Below, one piece after another: positions 34,261 to 44,700 of a stretch of DNA of 64,000 nt. Position numbers and translations under genes: made by a program. The DNA lies in the NCBI GenBank assembly GCA_038247245.1, contig JBBRVE010000002.1, positions 30,252-94,251 on the forward strand. The letters are read 5' to 3'. The notes under the pieces were generated by a model. It did no database searches and was not told where the DNA came from. It saw only the letters and a list, made by a program, of their open reading frames with translations. Each line of letters begins with the position of its first letter. Position 1 is the first letter of the stretch. The stretch comes from JAPWJZ01 sp038247245. GTDB taxonomy: Bacteria; Pseudomonadota; Alphaproteobacteria; Micavibrionales; UBA2020.

Positions 34261-35517
34261 ATGAAAAAGCCCCTCCACCATCATCTCTATTTCTGGGTGC
34301 TGTGCGCGATATTTATCGGCGGCGCGGGCGGCTATTTCCGGCCGGATGTGGCGGTGGAATCGAAACCGCTGGCGGACGGATTTATTTCTCTCATCAAAAT
34401 GCTGATCGGGCCGATTGTATTCTGTACCATCGTGCTGGGCATCACGGCGGCGGGCGACATGAAAAAAGTCGGGCGCGTGGGCGTGAAGACGCTGTTCTAT
34501 TTCGAAGTGATCTCGACAATCGCGCTGCTGATCGGCCTTGTGGTTGCCAATACGCTGAAACCGGGCGCAGGATTTAACGCGGATCCCGCGCAGCTGGATG
34601 CCTCGGCGGTCGCCAGCTACGCACAGGCCGCGCATGACCAGACCACGACGGGATTCTTGCTGCATATCATCCCGAAAACCTTCACCGACGCCTTTACCGG
34701 CACGGGCGATCTGCTGCAGGTGCTGCTGGTGGCTATCCTGTTCGGCTATGCGCTCAACCGCATGGGCACAAAGGGCACGGCGGTCCATGAATTCATCGAA
34801 CAGGCATCCCACATCTTTTTCGCCATGATGAACGTCATTATGCGCCTTGCCCCCATCGGCGCGGGTGCGGCGATGGCCTTCACGATTGGCAAATACGGCG
34901 TTGAATCGCTGAAACCGCTGCTGGCGCTGATGGGGGCGTTTTACCTGACCTGTATTATTTTTATCGGCGCGGTGCTGGGTATTGTGGCGCGCATCGCGGG
35001 GTTCTCCCTCTGGCGTTTCCTGCGTTACATCAAGGAAGAAATTCTGATCGTGCTGGGCACATCGTCATCCGAAAGCGTGCTGGCGCCGCTGATGGCAAAA
35101 CTGGAAAAACTCGGTTGCGGGCGCGGCACGGTGGGCTTGGTCATTCCGGCGGGATATTCCTTTAACCTCGATGGCACGAATATTTACCTGACCCTGGCCG
35201 CGCTGTTCGTGGCGCAGGCGCTGAACATCGACCTTACATGGGGGCAACAGGCCGCAATTCTGGGCGTGGCGCTGCTGACATCAAAGGGCGCATCGGGTGT
35301 GACGGGGGCGGGATTCATTACGCTGGCCGCGACGCTGGCGGTGGTGCCGCACGTGCCGGTTGCGGGGCTCGCCCTCATCCTCGGCATCGACCGTTTTATG
35401 TCGGAAGCGCGCGCCATCACCAACCTGATCGGCAACGGCGTTGCCGCCATTGTCATTTCGAAATGGGAGAAAGACCTTGATGTGAAGGCCTTTAACCGCG
35501 AACTGGCGAAATCATGA
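34261..35517 (+). CDS. Dicarboxylate/amino acid:cation symporter (DAACS)
   Basis: The 418-residue protein has eight or more hydrophobic segments and the DctA/GltP signatures: FISLIKMLIGPIVFCTIVLG, the serine-rich GTSSSESVLAPLM hairpin loop, and IPAGYSFNLDGTNIYLTLAA. It imports C4-dicarboxylates or acidic amino acids with protons or sodium through the inner membrane. The chosen ATG lies after GGAG at ten bases; an in-frame upstream extension adds an arginine-rich tail not seen in the family. No two-component regulator is adjacent. Confidence 0.9.
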   Translation: MKKPLHHHLYFWVLCAIFIGGAGGYFRPDVAVESKPLADGFISLIKMLIGPIVFCTIVLGITAAGDMKKVGRVGVKTLFYFEVISTIALLIGLVVANTLKPGAGFNADPAQLDASAVASYAQAAHDQTTTGFLLHIIPKTFTDAFTGTGDLLQVLLVAILFGYALNRMGTKGTAVHEFIEQASHIFFAMMNVIMRLAPIGAGAAMAFTIGKYGVESLKPLLALMGAFYLTCIIFIGAVLGIVARIAGFSLWRFLRYIKEEILIVLGTSSSESVLAPLMAKLEKLGCGRGTVGLVIPAGYSFNLDGTNIYLTLAALFVAQALNIDLTWGQQAAILGVALLTSKGASGVTGAGFITLAATLAVVPHVPVAGLALILGIDRFMSEARAITNLIGNGVAAIVISKWEKDLDVKAFNRELAKS

Positions 35518-35633
35518 AAATAAACGAACAATTTGATGCAATTACCGTCTAAATAAACCTTTTTTCCGCGCAGGGGAGGCGCGGGATATGCCGTATCAGT
35601 CTATATCCCCGCGCCTTGAAAGGGTCTTTTGCC

Positions 35634-36581
35634 ATGTCATTCCGTTTTATTGCCTTTGTTTTTGCAGCACTTGTTCTTTTCTTTCCCGCAACATCCCATG
35701 CCGACCCCATCGGCACGGTCGTTGAAATCGAAGGCACGGCGACGATTTCAAGACTGGGCGGCACGCCCTTCGGCCTGAAGCTGGAAGATAAAATTGAACT
35801 GGGCGATGTGGTGGCAACCGGCGAAAAATCGCGCCTGTTCATTTTGCTGGCTGACAACACCGAATGGACCCTGTCGGAAAATTCGCGCTTCAAGGTCGAT
35901 GAATATGTTTTTGATTCACAAGACAGCACCTATAACCGGGCCCGTTATTCCGTGCTGCAGGGCGGCTTCCGTTATGTCAGCGGGCTGGTTGCGAAAAAAG
36001 AATATCCCGATGTCGGCATCGAAAGCCCCGCCGGCACCATCGGCATCCGTGGCACCGATATTACAGTCGCCCCCGATACAGATGGCAGCTATGACGTTTA
36101 TGTCGATGACGGCCAGATCGATGTGGCAAGCGGCGGCGGAACCGCGGTGTTGAAAAAAGGACAGGGCACCATGATCGCGCGGCGGGGCGCGAAGCCCGTG
36201 GGTGCCGGCGAATGGAAACAGGGCCGTCTTGCGCGGTTGCGCGACGCGCTGAAGCTCCGCCATGAAGGCGATGTACGCGCCCGCATCCAGAAAATGCAGC
36301 CGCGCCAGATGGAAATGCGCAAAAATCTGCGCGAAAAACTGATGCAGAAACGCAGCCCCGGCAACAAGGAAAAACTGCAGGAGGAACGCCAGCAGAAACA
36401 GGAACTGCGCCGCGAAAAAGCCGATAAGCGCAAGGCCACGATGGAACAGCGTCGCGAAAAAGCCGATGAACGCCGCGACACATGGAACGGGAAAGTAAAT
36501 GGCGACGCGGATGATGCGACACCCGCGGAAAAAGCACGCCTCCGCCTGCAACTGCTGCAACAGCGCCGCCAGCAACGTTAA
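35634..36581 (+). CDS. Exported FecR-domain protein with charged C-terminal helix
   Basis: The 315-residue protein has a signal peptide (to ATSHA), then a FecR domain: VVEIEGTATISRLGG, LEDKIELGDVVATGEKSRLF, and IESPAGTIGIRGTDITV. From about residue 185 it changes into a long region rich in R, K, E and Q (EKLQEERQQKQELRREKADK), a single charged helix. It is not next to a sigma factor or TonB receptor, so it belongs with stand-alone periplasmic FecR proteins of unknown role. Confidence 0.82.
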   Translation: MSFRFIAFVFAALVLFFPATSHADPIGTVVEIEGTATISRLGGTPFGLKLEDKIELGDVVATGEKSRLFILLADNTEWTLSENSRFKVDEYVFDSQDSTYNRARYSVLQGGFRYVSGLVAKKEYPDVGIESPAGTIGIRGTDITVAPDTDGSYDVYVDDGQIDVASGGGTAVLKKGQGTMIARRGAKPVGAGEWKQGRLARLRDALKLRHEGDVRARIQKMQPRQMEMRKNLREKLMQKRSPGNKEKLQEERQQKQELRREKADKRKATMEQRREKADERRDTWNGKVNGDADDATPAEKARLRLQLLQQRRQQR

Positions 36582-36594
36582 AAAAGACGAAGCG

Positions 36595-37485
36595 TCAGGA
36601 AATCGCGGCGATCAGTTTCAGGATGCTGGAGAAATCCAGCTTGCCGCTGCCCTGCGCGCTGTGGCGACGGTACATGTCGCGTGCAACCGCGCCCAGCTGG
36701 GTATTCGCGCCGGATGCGGCTGCGGCCTCCGCTGCCAATCCTAAATCCTTCAGCATCAGATCGGTGCCGAACCCGCCCGCGTAATCGCGCGCGGCGGGCA
36801 CATTTTCCATCACGCCCGGCCACGGGTTATACACTTCGGTCGACCAGTTGCGGCCCGAACTTTTCGCGATGATGCCGGACAGGATTTTGGGATCAAGGCC
36901 GTTGGCAACGCCCAGCGCCAGCGCTTCGGCCGTCCCGATCATGTGGATCGCCAGCAGCATGTTGTTGCATATCTTCGCCATCTGGCCTGCGCCATTATCG
37001 CCCGCATGAAAAATATTCTTGCCCATTTTTTCGAACAACGGGTGCGCGCGATCCAGCGCGGCCCGGTCGCCGCCGACGATAAAGGTGAGCGTGGCCGCAG
37101 CCGCACCTGCCGTGCCGCCCGATACGGGGGCGTCCAGCATCGCGAAACCGTGCGACGCAGCGGCCTCGGCTATTTCCTTCGCGGCATCGGCGTTGATCGT
37201 GCTGCAATCGATCAGCAGCGCGCCCTTTTTCGCATGTGCGATGATGCCATCCGGGGCAAGGTACGCCTTGCGGCTGTGGTCGGTGGCGGGCAGCATGGTG
37301 ATGACGATATCGGCATGGCTGACGCAAGTCGCGATGGCGGCGCAGGCGGATGCGCCCGCCTTCACAAGGTCATCCACAACGGCGGGCACAAGGTCGAACA
37401 CGGTCAGCGCGTAACCCGCCTTCAACAGGTTCTGCGCCATCGGCGCGCCCATATTGCCCAGTCCGATAAAAGCGATGTTTTGCAT
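36595..37485 (-). CDS. mmsB: 3-hydroxyisobutyrate dehydrogenase-like
   Basis: The 296-residue protein carries the family set: Rossmann IAFIGLGNMGAPMAQNLLKA, substrate-binding LLIDCSTINADAAKEIAEAA, LDAPVSGGTAGAAAATL, and the catalytic lysine in GAGQMAKICNNML; the C-terminus (KDLGLAAEAA) also fits. The likely reaction is NAD-dependent oxidation of 3-hydroxyisobutyrate in valine breakdown. Close relatives act on other beta-hydroxyacids, so substrate is inferred. It is not in a visible valine operon. Confidence 0.87.
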   Translation of the reverse strand: MQNIAFIGLGNMGAPMAQNLLKAGYALTVFDLVPAVVDDLVKAGASACAAIATCVSHADIVITMLPATDHSRKAYLAPDGIIAHAKKGALLIDCSTINADAAKEIAEAAASHGFAMLDAPVSGGTAGAAAATLTFIVGGDRAALDRAHPLFEKMGKNIFHAGDNGAGQMAKICNNMLLAIHMIGTAEALALGVANGLDPKILSGIIAKSSGRNWSTEVYNPWPGVMENVPAARDYAGGFGTDLMLKDLGLAAEAAAASGANTQLGAVARDMYRRHSAQGSGKLDFSSILKLIAAIS

Positions 37486-37596
37486 ATGCTAATCCCTGAT
37501 TTGATAAGGGAGGATAGGCCGTGGCAGGGGTTGACGCAAGCCACCCGCGGACTATGTTATATAGGCCTCTTTTCAACCAGACCGGAGCCGCCAGAC

Positions 37597-38214
37597 ATGA
37601 TCAAGACTCTCGCTTTCGCAACCGTTGCCGTCCTTGGCCTGGCGCTTGCTGATCCCGCTTATGCGGCGACCGCTACCGTCGGCAAAAAAGCGCCCGATTT
37701 CACGCTGCCCGCCGCCGATGGCGCAGATGTGGCGCTGTCGTCCTTTGCCGGAAAAATCACCGTGCTGGAATGGCACAACAAGGGCTGTCCCTTCGTGAAA
37801 AAACATTACGGTTCGGGCAATATGCAGGCGCTGCAAAAAGAATTCACCGCCAAAGATGTCGTATGGCTGACGATCAATTCGTCGGCACCCGGCAAGCAGG
37901 GCCATGAAACCGCCGCCGAAGCGCTGGAAACCGCGAAATCCGACGGAGCAGCGCCCACCCATATCCTGCTCGATGAAAAGGGCGAAGTGGGCAAGCTGTA
38001 CGGTGCGACCACCACGCCCACCATGGCCGTGATCGACAAGGAAGGCAAACTTGTGTACCAAGGCGCGATTGACGACAAATCATCGCCCGACCCCGAAGAC
38101 ATCAAGGACGCGAAAAATTATGTGCGCGCCGCGATCGAGGCCGTGATGGCGGGCAAGCCTGTTGAAGTCTCCACCACCAAATCCTATGGCTGCGGCGTGA
38201 AATACGCGGACTGA
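37597..38214 (+). CDS. Exported thioredoxin-fold (AhpC/TSA-type) protein
   Basis: The 205-residue protein has a signal peptide (ending AYAAT) and a redoxin domain: KKAPDFTLPAADGADVALSS, EWHNKGCPFVKKHYGSG and ATTTPTMAVIDKEGKLVYQG with the cis-proline. The active site reads GCPFVKKHY, one cysteine in place of CxxC, as in redoxin-family proteins of unknown partner. A second cysteine (YGCGVKY) near the end could act as resolving cysteine. CGGAG precedes the ATG. It probably acts in the periplasm. Confidence 0.85.
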   Translation: MIKTLAFATVAVLGLALADPAYAATATVGKKAPDFTLPAADGADVALSSFAGKITVLEWHNKGCPFVKKHYGSGNMQALQKEFTAKDVVWLTINSSAPGKQGHETAAEALETAKSDGAAPTHILLDEKGEVGKLYGATTTPTMAVIDKEGKLVYQGAIDDKSSPDPEDIKDAKNYVRAAIEAVMAGKPVEVSTTKSYGCGVKYAD

Positions 38215-38229
38215 TATTTCCCGGCTTTG

Positions 38230-38733
38230 TTATTGGGAATCCGCCGGTCCGTTGGGCCGGCGGAATTTCATGAGCAGGCGCGCGACGAACAATCCGGTCG
38301 CCGCCGCCATGGAGGTCAGCAGCGTCGACAGCGTTTCCGGCGTCATGCCGCGCCGGTTGCTCATGGCGGCATCCATCACGAAATAATCGACCAGGAACAC
38401 GAATGCGCCCACGATCAGCCCCATCACGGCCAGATCCTTGCGCAAACCCATCAGCGTGTCACGGCGGCGCTCGGGGGCCAGCCAGTAATCCTTGTTCGGG
38501 ATGTTCAGGTATTTGACCGGCAGGCGCGATACCAGATAACCGCCGCCCGCGAAAATGCAGCTCATGAACACGACGAAGCCGATATGGAACATCGCGAAAT
38601 CCTGCCGCGACATGCTGCGCGTCGGCGTGCCGTTGATGTCGAACTGCGTGGATATGATCTCTGGCAGCATCGTATAGTTATGCGCCAGCTGCAGCAGTAC
38701 CAACACATAAAAAATCAGGTAAGCGGGCAGCAT
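38230..38733 (-). CDS. Small membrane protein, DUF1648-like
   Basis: The 167-residue protein has four hydrophobic segments (about 3-20, 50-70, 100-120, 135-155). Between the first two, TQFDINGTPTRSMSRQDF resembles the extracytoplasmic DUF1648 segment of SdpI-like proteins. Function is unknown. It is convergent with the thioredoxin-fold gene; a GC-rich hairpin near its 3' end may serve as terminator for both. Confidence 0.65.
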   Translation of the reverse strand: MLPAYLIFYVLVLLQLAHNYTMLPEIISTQFDINGTPTRSMSRQDFAMFHIGFVVFMSCIFAGGGYLVSRLPVKYLNIPNKDYWLAPERRRDTLMGLRKDLAVMGLIVGAFVFLVDYFVMDAAMSNRRGMTPETLSTLLTSMAAATGLFVARLLMKFRRPNGPADSQ

Positions 38734-38775
38734 GTTCGCGTATCCTTGTTGCAGACGTGTTTATTCCGGTTAATT

Positions 38776-39564
38776 TTATTCCAGATTAACGATGGCCTGT
38801 CCCGCGCCGCGCGGGATTTCCTTGACGAAGCCGGATGAGTCGGCGCTCATGTTATACCGCTTCAGCAAGACTTCGCCGATGCCGACCATGCGGTTGGAAT
38901 GCTTCAAATCCATTTCCACCCATGCGACAAGGTTATCGACGGGCAGCCATTCTATGGCCTTCGGGTGTTCGGATCTGGGGTTGTAGATGGAAATGATCGT
39001 GTGGAACACATATTCCTCATGCGCGACCAGCACGAATTCCACCTGACCCGGCTTGAATTTATGCAGGCGGCGGTAATCGGCCAGAATTTTATGCGTCTCC
39101 GGCTTGTTCGGCATGAAGACCTTATAGCGGCAGCCCCGCGCCAGCGATGCCTCGACCGCCTGAAAAATTTCGGTGCCCGGCTGGATGGAATAGGTCAACT
39201 CCGGCGCGAACGCCCAGACCTCGTCCGATCCCGTCTCCAGCATCGACACGTATTTCTGGTTCACCAGCCAGTTGAGGTTGTTGGAGAGGATCATGTTGTT
39301 CAGCACTTCCAGACGCTGGTCGAAATAATCCTGGTTGTGCAGTTTGTTGATCGATGCGGTCACGATCATGTTGAGCGTGATGACGGTGATGAAAACGCCC
39401 GCCGCCACCGCCAGCGCCACGCCCGACATCTGGTCTTTGATCGCATCGAGGCTCATCGCCATGATGATGATCGCAACACCCGTCGCCGCCACGAAGATGG
39501 GGCTGTGGAATACGCGGTAGGTGATGTTCTCGTGAGATTTTTTCTTGTTCGCTGAATCCGCCAT
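38776..39564 (-). CDS. Membrane-anchored protein of unknown function
   Basis: The 262-residue protein starts at an ATG preceded by GGGGGAA. After a short basic segment (SANKKKSHENI) come two membrane helices (about 23-40 and 50-72) and a cytoplasmic domain of about 185 residues with YKVFMPNKPETHKILADYRR and AHEEYVFHTIISIYNP. A longer reading frame upstream is not supported. No family is recognised; the C-terminal part could be a ligand- or protein-binding domain. Confidence 0.68.
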   Translation of the reverse strand: MADSANKKKSHENITYRVFHSPIFVAATGVAIIIMAMSLDAIKDQMSGVALAVAAGVFITVITLNMIVTASINKLHNQDYFDQRLEVLNNMILSNNLNWLVNQKYVSMLETGSDEVWAFAPELTYSIQPGTEIFQAVEASLARGCRYKVFMPNKPETHKILADYRRLHKFKPGQVEFVLVAHEEYVFHTIISIYNPRSEHPKAIEWLPVDNLVAWVEMDLKHSNRMVGIGEVLLKRYNMSADSSGFVKEIPRGAGQAIVNLE

Positions 39565-39876
39565 GCAAAAATTCCCCCATATTCTGTTTAACAGGGAAAG
39601 GTTAAGGAAGGCTGATATACCGTTGACATAAAAGTTGATTCGGTTTGAAACGCCGGATTTGGGGCGTTCAAACGTAACGCTGGTGTTATGCGGGGGAAGC
39701 TTTTGAAAAAAGTTTTTTCCGCGCAAGCGGTTCAACAGGCGCGGCAAAGCGTTGTCACAAACGCGTTGTTACGAAAAATTACATTGAATCCTGAGGTCAA
39801 AGTTGAGAGAATCCAGTTAGGCTCTATAGCCGCGCGCCGCGGTATAGAACCTCCCGGAAAATCAGAACTTAGCCGC
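39565..39876. other. Non-coding gap with imperfect hairpin
   Basis: No gene is seen. GTTTGAAACGCC and GGCGTTCAAAC (39643-39673) pair with a one-base bulge; the hairpin could end tpsB transcription or act as an operator for the neighbouring gene. No clear T-run follows. Confidence 0.4.
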
Positions 39877-41571
39877 TTAGAACTTGCCAGTGATCGTCGC
39901 GAACAGGCGGGGGTTGTCGTCGCCTTCCGTCTGCACATCGGCGGTCATCGGCACGGCAACTTCGAGCGTACCCGCAAAGCGGTCGTCGAGGTTAACGCGC
40001 GCGCCACCGCCAGCCGACACGATGGAACGGCGGCGGTCGCGGGGAACAGCGTTGTCGGGGTCATGCACTTCGCCGCCATCGACGAAGGTGTAAAGCTGCA
40101 GCAGGTTGACGGGCAGCGCGACCGGATTGTTGGCGCGCAGCTCGAGCCGCGCGGCATAGCCGTCTTCGCCCGTGATTTCCGAGTTGTCGTAGGCGCTGCC
40201 GTAATTGACGCCGCCCACGCCGAATTCCTCCGATGCCAGAAGCGTCTGCGAAGAAAGCTGGCCGGTTGCGGACAGGAAGGCCTCGAAAATATTCGTGATG
40301 CGCTGTACGCGGCTGACTTCCGCGTTCATCTTGAAGAACTGCGGATCGCCAAGCGCGCGGGTCAGGCGTGCATCGCCCTTGTCGCTCGCGTTCAGGAAGC
40401 TGATGCCCTTGCTGGCTTCGCCAGACAGGGTGTTGACGCCAAGCCAGCTGTCGGTGAACTGGAACGTCCCGCCGGCGCGCAGGACGCGCAGACGGTCTTC
40501 GGCGCCGCCGCCCGGGATGTTGTCGGTACGCTCGGAATTCAGATAGTTGAATTTCAGCGTGCCATACAGGTTCATGTTGCGCGAACGGATGAAGGGGTGC
40601 GTGAGGTCGAGATTGACGGCCTTCGCCTTGCCGTTCACATCGAACGGCGTCAGCGTGAAGCCGGGATCGGTGTCGGTGATGCTGATGCTGGTCGACAGTT
40701 TCGTGCCTTCATGGTTCAGCGGCTGCTGCCAGGTAAACGCGCCAAAGGCCAGTTCACGCTCCGACCACATGCCGTCGGGAGTCAGCACGCCCTGAAAATT
40801 CAGGCCTTCATAGAGGCCAAGGGCGTTGTTGAAACGCACGCCCGCGTTCAGCTGCAACGGGCCGAGGAAGCGCGTACCGCGGTTATCGACCTGAAAGAAC
40901 GCATCGAAGGGTTTCTGGTCAACAACCAGCGTAATGTCGGTCGCGCCGGGTGTTTTCGACGGCGACAACACCGCGCGCGCATTCATGCCGGCAAGGTCGT
41001 TGATAAGAAGAACGTAACGCTCGAGTGCTTTGGAATTCAGAGGTTTCTGCGCGCGCAATTTCGCGGCATAACCCTCCAGCCAGCCGGGATTGGCGCGGGA
41101 TGATCCCTGAATGGTGACGTTTTCGACAAAGCCTTCGACCACGCGCAGCTTCACATGGCCGCCATCGATGGTTTGCGGGGGCACGACAACCTGCGTCAGG
41201 ATGTAGCCGTCGTTGCGGTATTTGGCGGTCAGGCGGTCGGCGATGCCAAACACATCGGCGAGCGTGATGGTCGTGCCGATCATGCTGTCATAGACGCTGT
41301 GGATCTGCACATCGTCGTAAACGGTCTGGCCTTCGATAGCGACGGATTTCAGGACCAGTTTTACTTTTTCCGCGCCTGCGGGGGCGGTGATGGCGCCACC
41401 GGTCTGGATCTTGGTGCCGACTTCGGGCAGCGTTTGTGTTTGCATCGGGGCGATCTGGCCGCCGGCGCGCGAACCTTCCGCCGATGACGGCACGGCCTGT
41501 GCGTAGGCTTGCGATGCGAACAGCGTCGCGGCTGTCATCATGGAAAAAAGAAGCTTCGGAAACTTGATCAT
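39877..41571 (-). CDS. TpsB-type outer-membrane transporter (ShlB/FhaC/HecB family)
   Basis: The 564-residue protein has a signal peptide (to QAYAQA), a POTRA domain (LVLKSVAIEGQTVYDD, then YRNDGYILTQVVVPPQTIDG and VKLRVVEGFVENV), and a C-terminal 16-strand barrel ending in phenylalanine (LFATITGKF), as outer-membrane proteins require. VDNRGTRFLGPLQLNAGV and RVNLDDRFAGTLEVAVPM are typical barrel strands. It exports the large TpsA protein encoded immediately upstream on the same strand. The intrinsic terminator between them suggests reduced or separate expression of the transporter. Confidence 0.92.
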   Translation of the reverse strand: MIKFPKLLFSMMTAATLFASQAYAQAVPSSAEGSRAGGQIAPMQTQTLPEVGTKIQTGGAITAPAGAEKVKLVLKSVAIEGQTVYDDVQIHSVYDSMIGTTITLADVFGIADRLTAKYRNDGYILTQVVVPPQTIDGGHVKLRVVEGFVENVTIQGSSRANPGWLEGYAAKLRAQKPLNSKALERYVLLINDLAGMNARAVLSPSKTPGATDITLVVDQKPFDAFFQVDNRGTRFLGPLQLNAGVRFNNALGLYEGLNFQGVLTPDGMWSERELAFGAFTWQQPLNHEGTKLSTSISITDTDPGFTLTPFDVNGKAKAVNLDLTHPFIRSRNMNLYGTLKFNYLNSERTDNIPGGGAEDRLRVLRAGGTFQFTDSWLGVNTLSGEASKGISFLNASDKGDARLTRALGDPQFFKMNAEVSRVQRITNIFEAFLSATGQLSSQTLLASEEFGVGGVNYGSAYDNSEITGEDGYAARLELRANNPVALPVNLLQLYTFVDGGEVHDPDNAVPRDRRRSIVSAGGGARVNLDDRFAGTLEVAVPMTADVQTEGDDNPRLFATITGKF

Positions 41572-41703
41572 GTCTGTGCCCAATTTTTTAGATGGCGGCG
41601 ATAAATATGCCGCGGCAGGCTGAATGCCCGTTCTGGTGTCATTATAAAGAAAAGAACATTTAATTCAAAAAGTTAATCGGGTTTCCGGAAGCAACCATAA
41701 GAA

Positions 41704-41740
41704 AACCCCCCGTTGCGTGATTATTCTGCAACGGGGGGTT
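41704..41740 (-). terminator. Intrinsic terminator after tpsA
   Basis: AACCCCCCGTTGC and its exact complement flank an 11-base loop and are followed on the minus strand by TTTTC. It lies between tpsA and tpsB, so tpsB is read through or has its own promoter. Confidence 0.88.
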
Positions 41741-41770
41741 ATGGATAGGATTGGTTAACGTCGATGCCGC

Positions 41771-44700
41771 TTACTGCTGGCAGCTGGCGTTATCGGCCAG
41801 AATGCTGGTCGCATCGTCGTTCAGGTTGATGTTGACGTTCGTGCCCGCGCCAACCGCGCCCCAGCATGCGGAGCTGTTACCGCCCGCTGCAGGTTCGATG
41901 CTGGCCAGTGCCGCCGCGTCGGGTGCGCCCTGATCGTCGCCACCGGCTGCCGGCGCGATATCCGCCAGGTCCTGGATGGAGAAGAAGTGGCTGGTCGGGC
42001 CCGTCGGGATCGTCGGCAATGCCAGAACCGTGATGCCTGCCTTGCCGGGGCGATAGCCGTTGCCCTTCACTTTTTGCAGGATCTGGTTGTCGTCGAAGTC
42101 AAAGAAACCCGCGAAGATCTGGCCGAGGCTGTTGTTGTCGTCGTAATCATTCAACATCGCCTCGATCGCCAGATACTGCGCGCGCGTCATGTGGCCGCCC
42201 GATACGCCGTCATAGGTTGCCTGTGTGCCGTCGATGATCGTGGGCGAACCCGGATCAAAGAACGCGCCGTTTTGCAGGTCGACGTAGTAGTTGGTCTGCT
42301 GCTCGAACACTTGCGCGCCCAAGCTGTCATCCACCAGTTGCAGGAAGGCATTGGTGTAACCGGGGCCTTCCTGTTGCGGGCCTTCGGCGATCGATGCGAC
42401 CGGGTAATCGTAGTAGGGATAGTACGCGGTCGACGGCTCGAAGCGCAGCGCAACGGAACCACCCGTGAAGGTGTTGCCCTTGCCTGTCAGGTCGATCAGG
42501 CCGGAACCGATCCACGCGCCGATATCATTCTGCGTGAAGCGGTTGTCCGAAATCTGGATCGTGCCGTTGTTGAACGCGCGGGCATCGAGGCCGACATTGT
42601 TGTTCACGATGTCGTTGTCGTTGACCAGCACGTTGCCGACGCCGCTGAAATCGCCATACAGGCCGTTGGTGACCTGCGGTTTGACCTCGCCTTCGCCGTA
42701 GAAGCGTTCGTTGTCGCCAAGGCGGATGCCGGTCGTCGGGCCGTAATTGCCTTCGTAGTAGCGGTTCTGGTTTTCGTTGTCGCCTTCTTCGCCGGCGGTT
42801 GCTGCGTAATTGCCGGTGACGGTGTTGCCCTGGATGATGATGCGGCCGTCGCGGGCTTCATCATTCGCGGCCAGGCGGAGGTAATTAGTGCCGGGCTCCT
42901 CGTTGCCGGATTCTTCGTCGGTCGGCAGTTCGGGTTCGGGGACAACGCCGTTGCTATACGCAACCTGGATGCCATCGTCGCCATAGTTGGAAACCATGTT
43001 GCCCAGGATGTGGATGCTGTCGGCGAAGTAAGCCTGGATGCCGTCGTTTGCCACGAACTTGACGCAGTTGTCGATGACGTCGACAGCATCCGAATACAGG
43101 ACGCGGACGCCGTTGAAGAAGTTTTCGACATGGTTGCCGGCAATCAATGCGCCGTCGCTCGAGATCACTTCGATGCCGTTGTTGTTGCCGCCATTCACCT
43201 TGTTGCCGGTGATGGAAAGGTCGCTGACGGTGTCGGCGGTGATGCCGTTGCTGTTGACGTCGCTGACGTCGTTGTTGTTGATCGCAATATTGTCGCCGCC
43301 GTAAACCACGATGCCGTCGTTATAGGTGACGCCGTTCACGGTGTTGTAGGCGATGGTCACGTCGCGGCTGCCGTTCACGGCGACGCCGTTCAGGAAGCTG
43401 TCGGTGACCGCGTTGCCGATGATCGCGGTTGCGTCGGCGTTTTCGGCGTAGATGCCGTTTTCGCCGCTGCCGTTGACCGCGTTCAGGGCGATCAGCGTTG
43501 CAAAGCTGTCGGTCACTTCGATGCCGTTGCCGTTCGACGCGTTGACCACGTTTGCCGCGATGACCGTGCCGAATGCGTTATTAACGTCGATGCCGTCATC
43601 GTTCGAGGTCGAAACCGTGTTCAGCGCGATGATCGTGCCAGCCGCGTTTTTCACATGGATGCCGTCGTTGCCGGAGGCGCTGATGTTATTCAGCGCGACC
43701 AGGGTGCCAGCCGCATTGCCAAGTTCAATGCCGTTGTCGCCGGCGCGTTCAACCTTGTTCAGCGCGATGTTGGTCAGGAAGGCGTTGTCGACGTCGATGC
43801 CGTCGTCTTGTGCGTCCGACACATGGTTCAGGGAAATGTCGGTTGCGCCTGCGTTCTTCACGCGGATGCCGTCATTGCCCGCGCCGTCAACACGGTTCAG
43901 GTGAATGCCGGTCGCAACGGCGTTGCGGAGGTCGATGCCGTTATGGCCCGATGTCGACACATTGTTCAGCGCGATTTCGGTCAGGCCTGCATTGGCGACG
44001 TCGATGCCGTTGTTTCCGGAGCCGGACACATCGTTCAGCTCGATCAGGGTGCCGAGCGCAAAGTTGACATGGATGCCGTCATTGCCGGATTCCGAAACAG
44101 CGTTACCCGCGATCACGGTGTCTGCCGTTGCGACGGTGTCGATGCCGTTATCGCCCGATTTGGAAACTTTGTTAAGGCCGATCACGGTGCCGGCAGCCGC
44201 GCCGACATCGATGCCGTCATCTTTGGATTGCGACACATCGTTCAGGGCGACGATCGTGCCGACCGCGCCTGCGATATGGATGCCGTCATTGCCGGATTCC
44301 GACACCGCGTTCGCCGCCACCAGAAGGTTGGTGGTGCCCAGCGTGTCGATGCCGTTGTCGCCGGAGGTGCCGACTTTGTTGAGGCCGATGGCGGTGTTGT
44401 TTGCTGCGCCCACATCAATGCCGTCGTCTTTCGACCCGGACACATCGTTCAGGGTGATGAGGGTGTCATCCGCCAGTGCCACATGGATACCGTCATTGCC
44501 GGACGTGCTGACCGCGTTTGCGGCAATCAGCAGATTTTTGGTCGCCAATGTGTCGATGCCGTTGTCGCCCGACTTGGTAACTTTGTTGAGTGAGATTACG
44601 GTGTTTTTCGCTGCCGACACGTCAATGCCGTCATCTTTCGATTCCGACACGTCGTTAAGGGCAATCAGCGTATCTTCCGCGAGAGCAACGTGGATGCCGT

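Noticed and set aside
41987..44593. An 868-codon open frame antisense to tpsA, and others along it
   Set aside because: It mirrors the GC-rich repeats of tpsA; composition is unlike a real protein, there is no Shine-Dalgarno sequence, and the tpsA frame explains the DNA fully.
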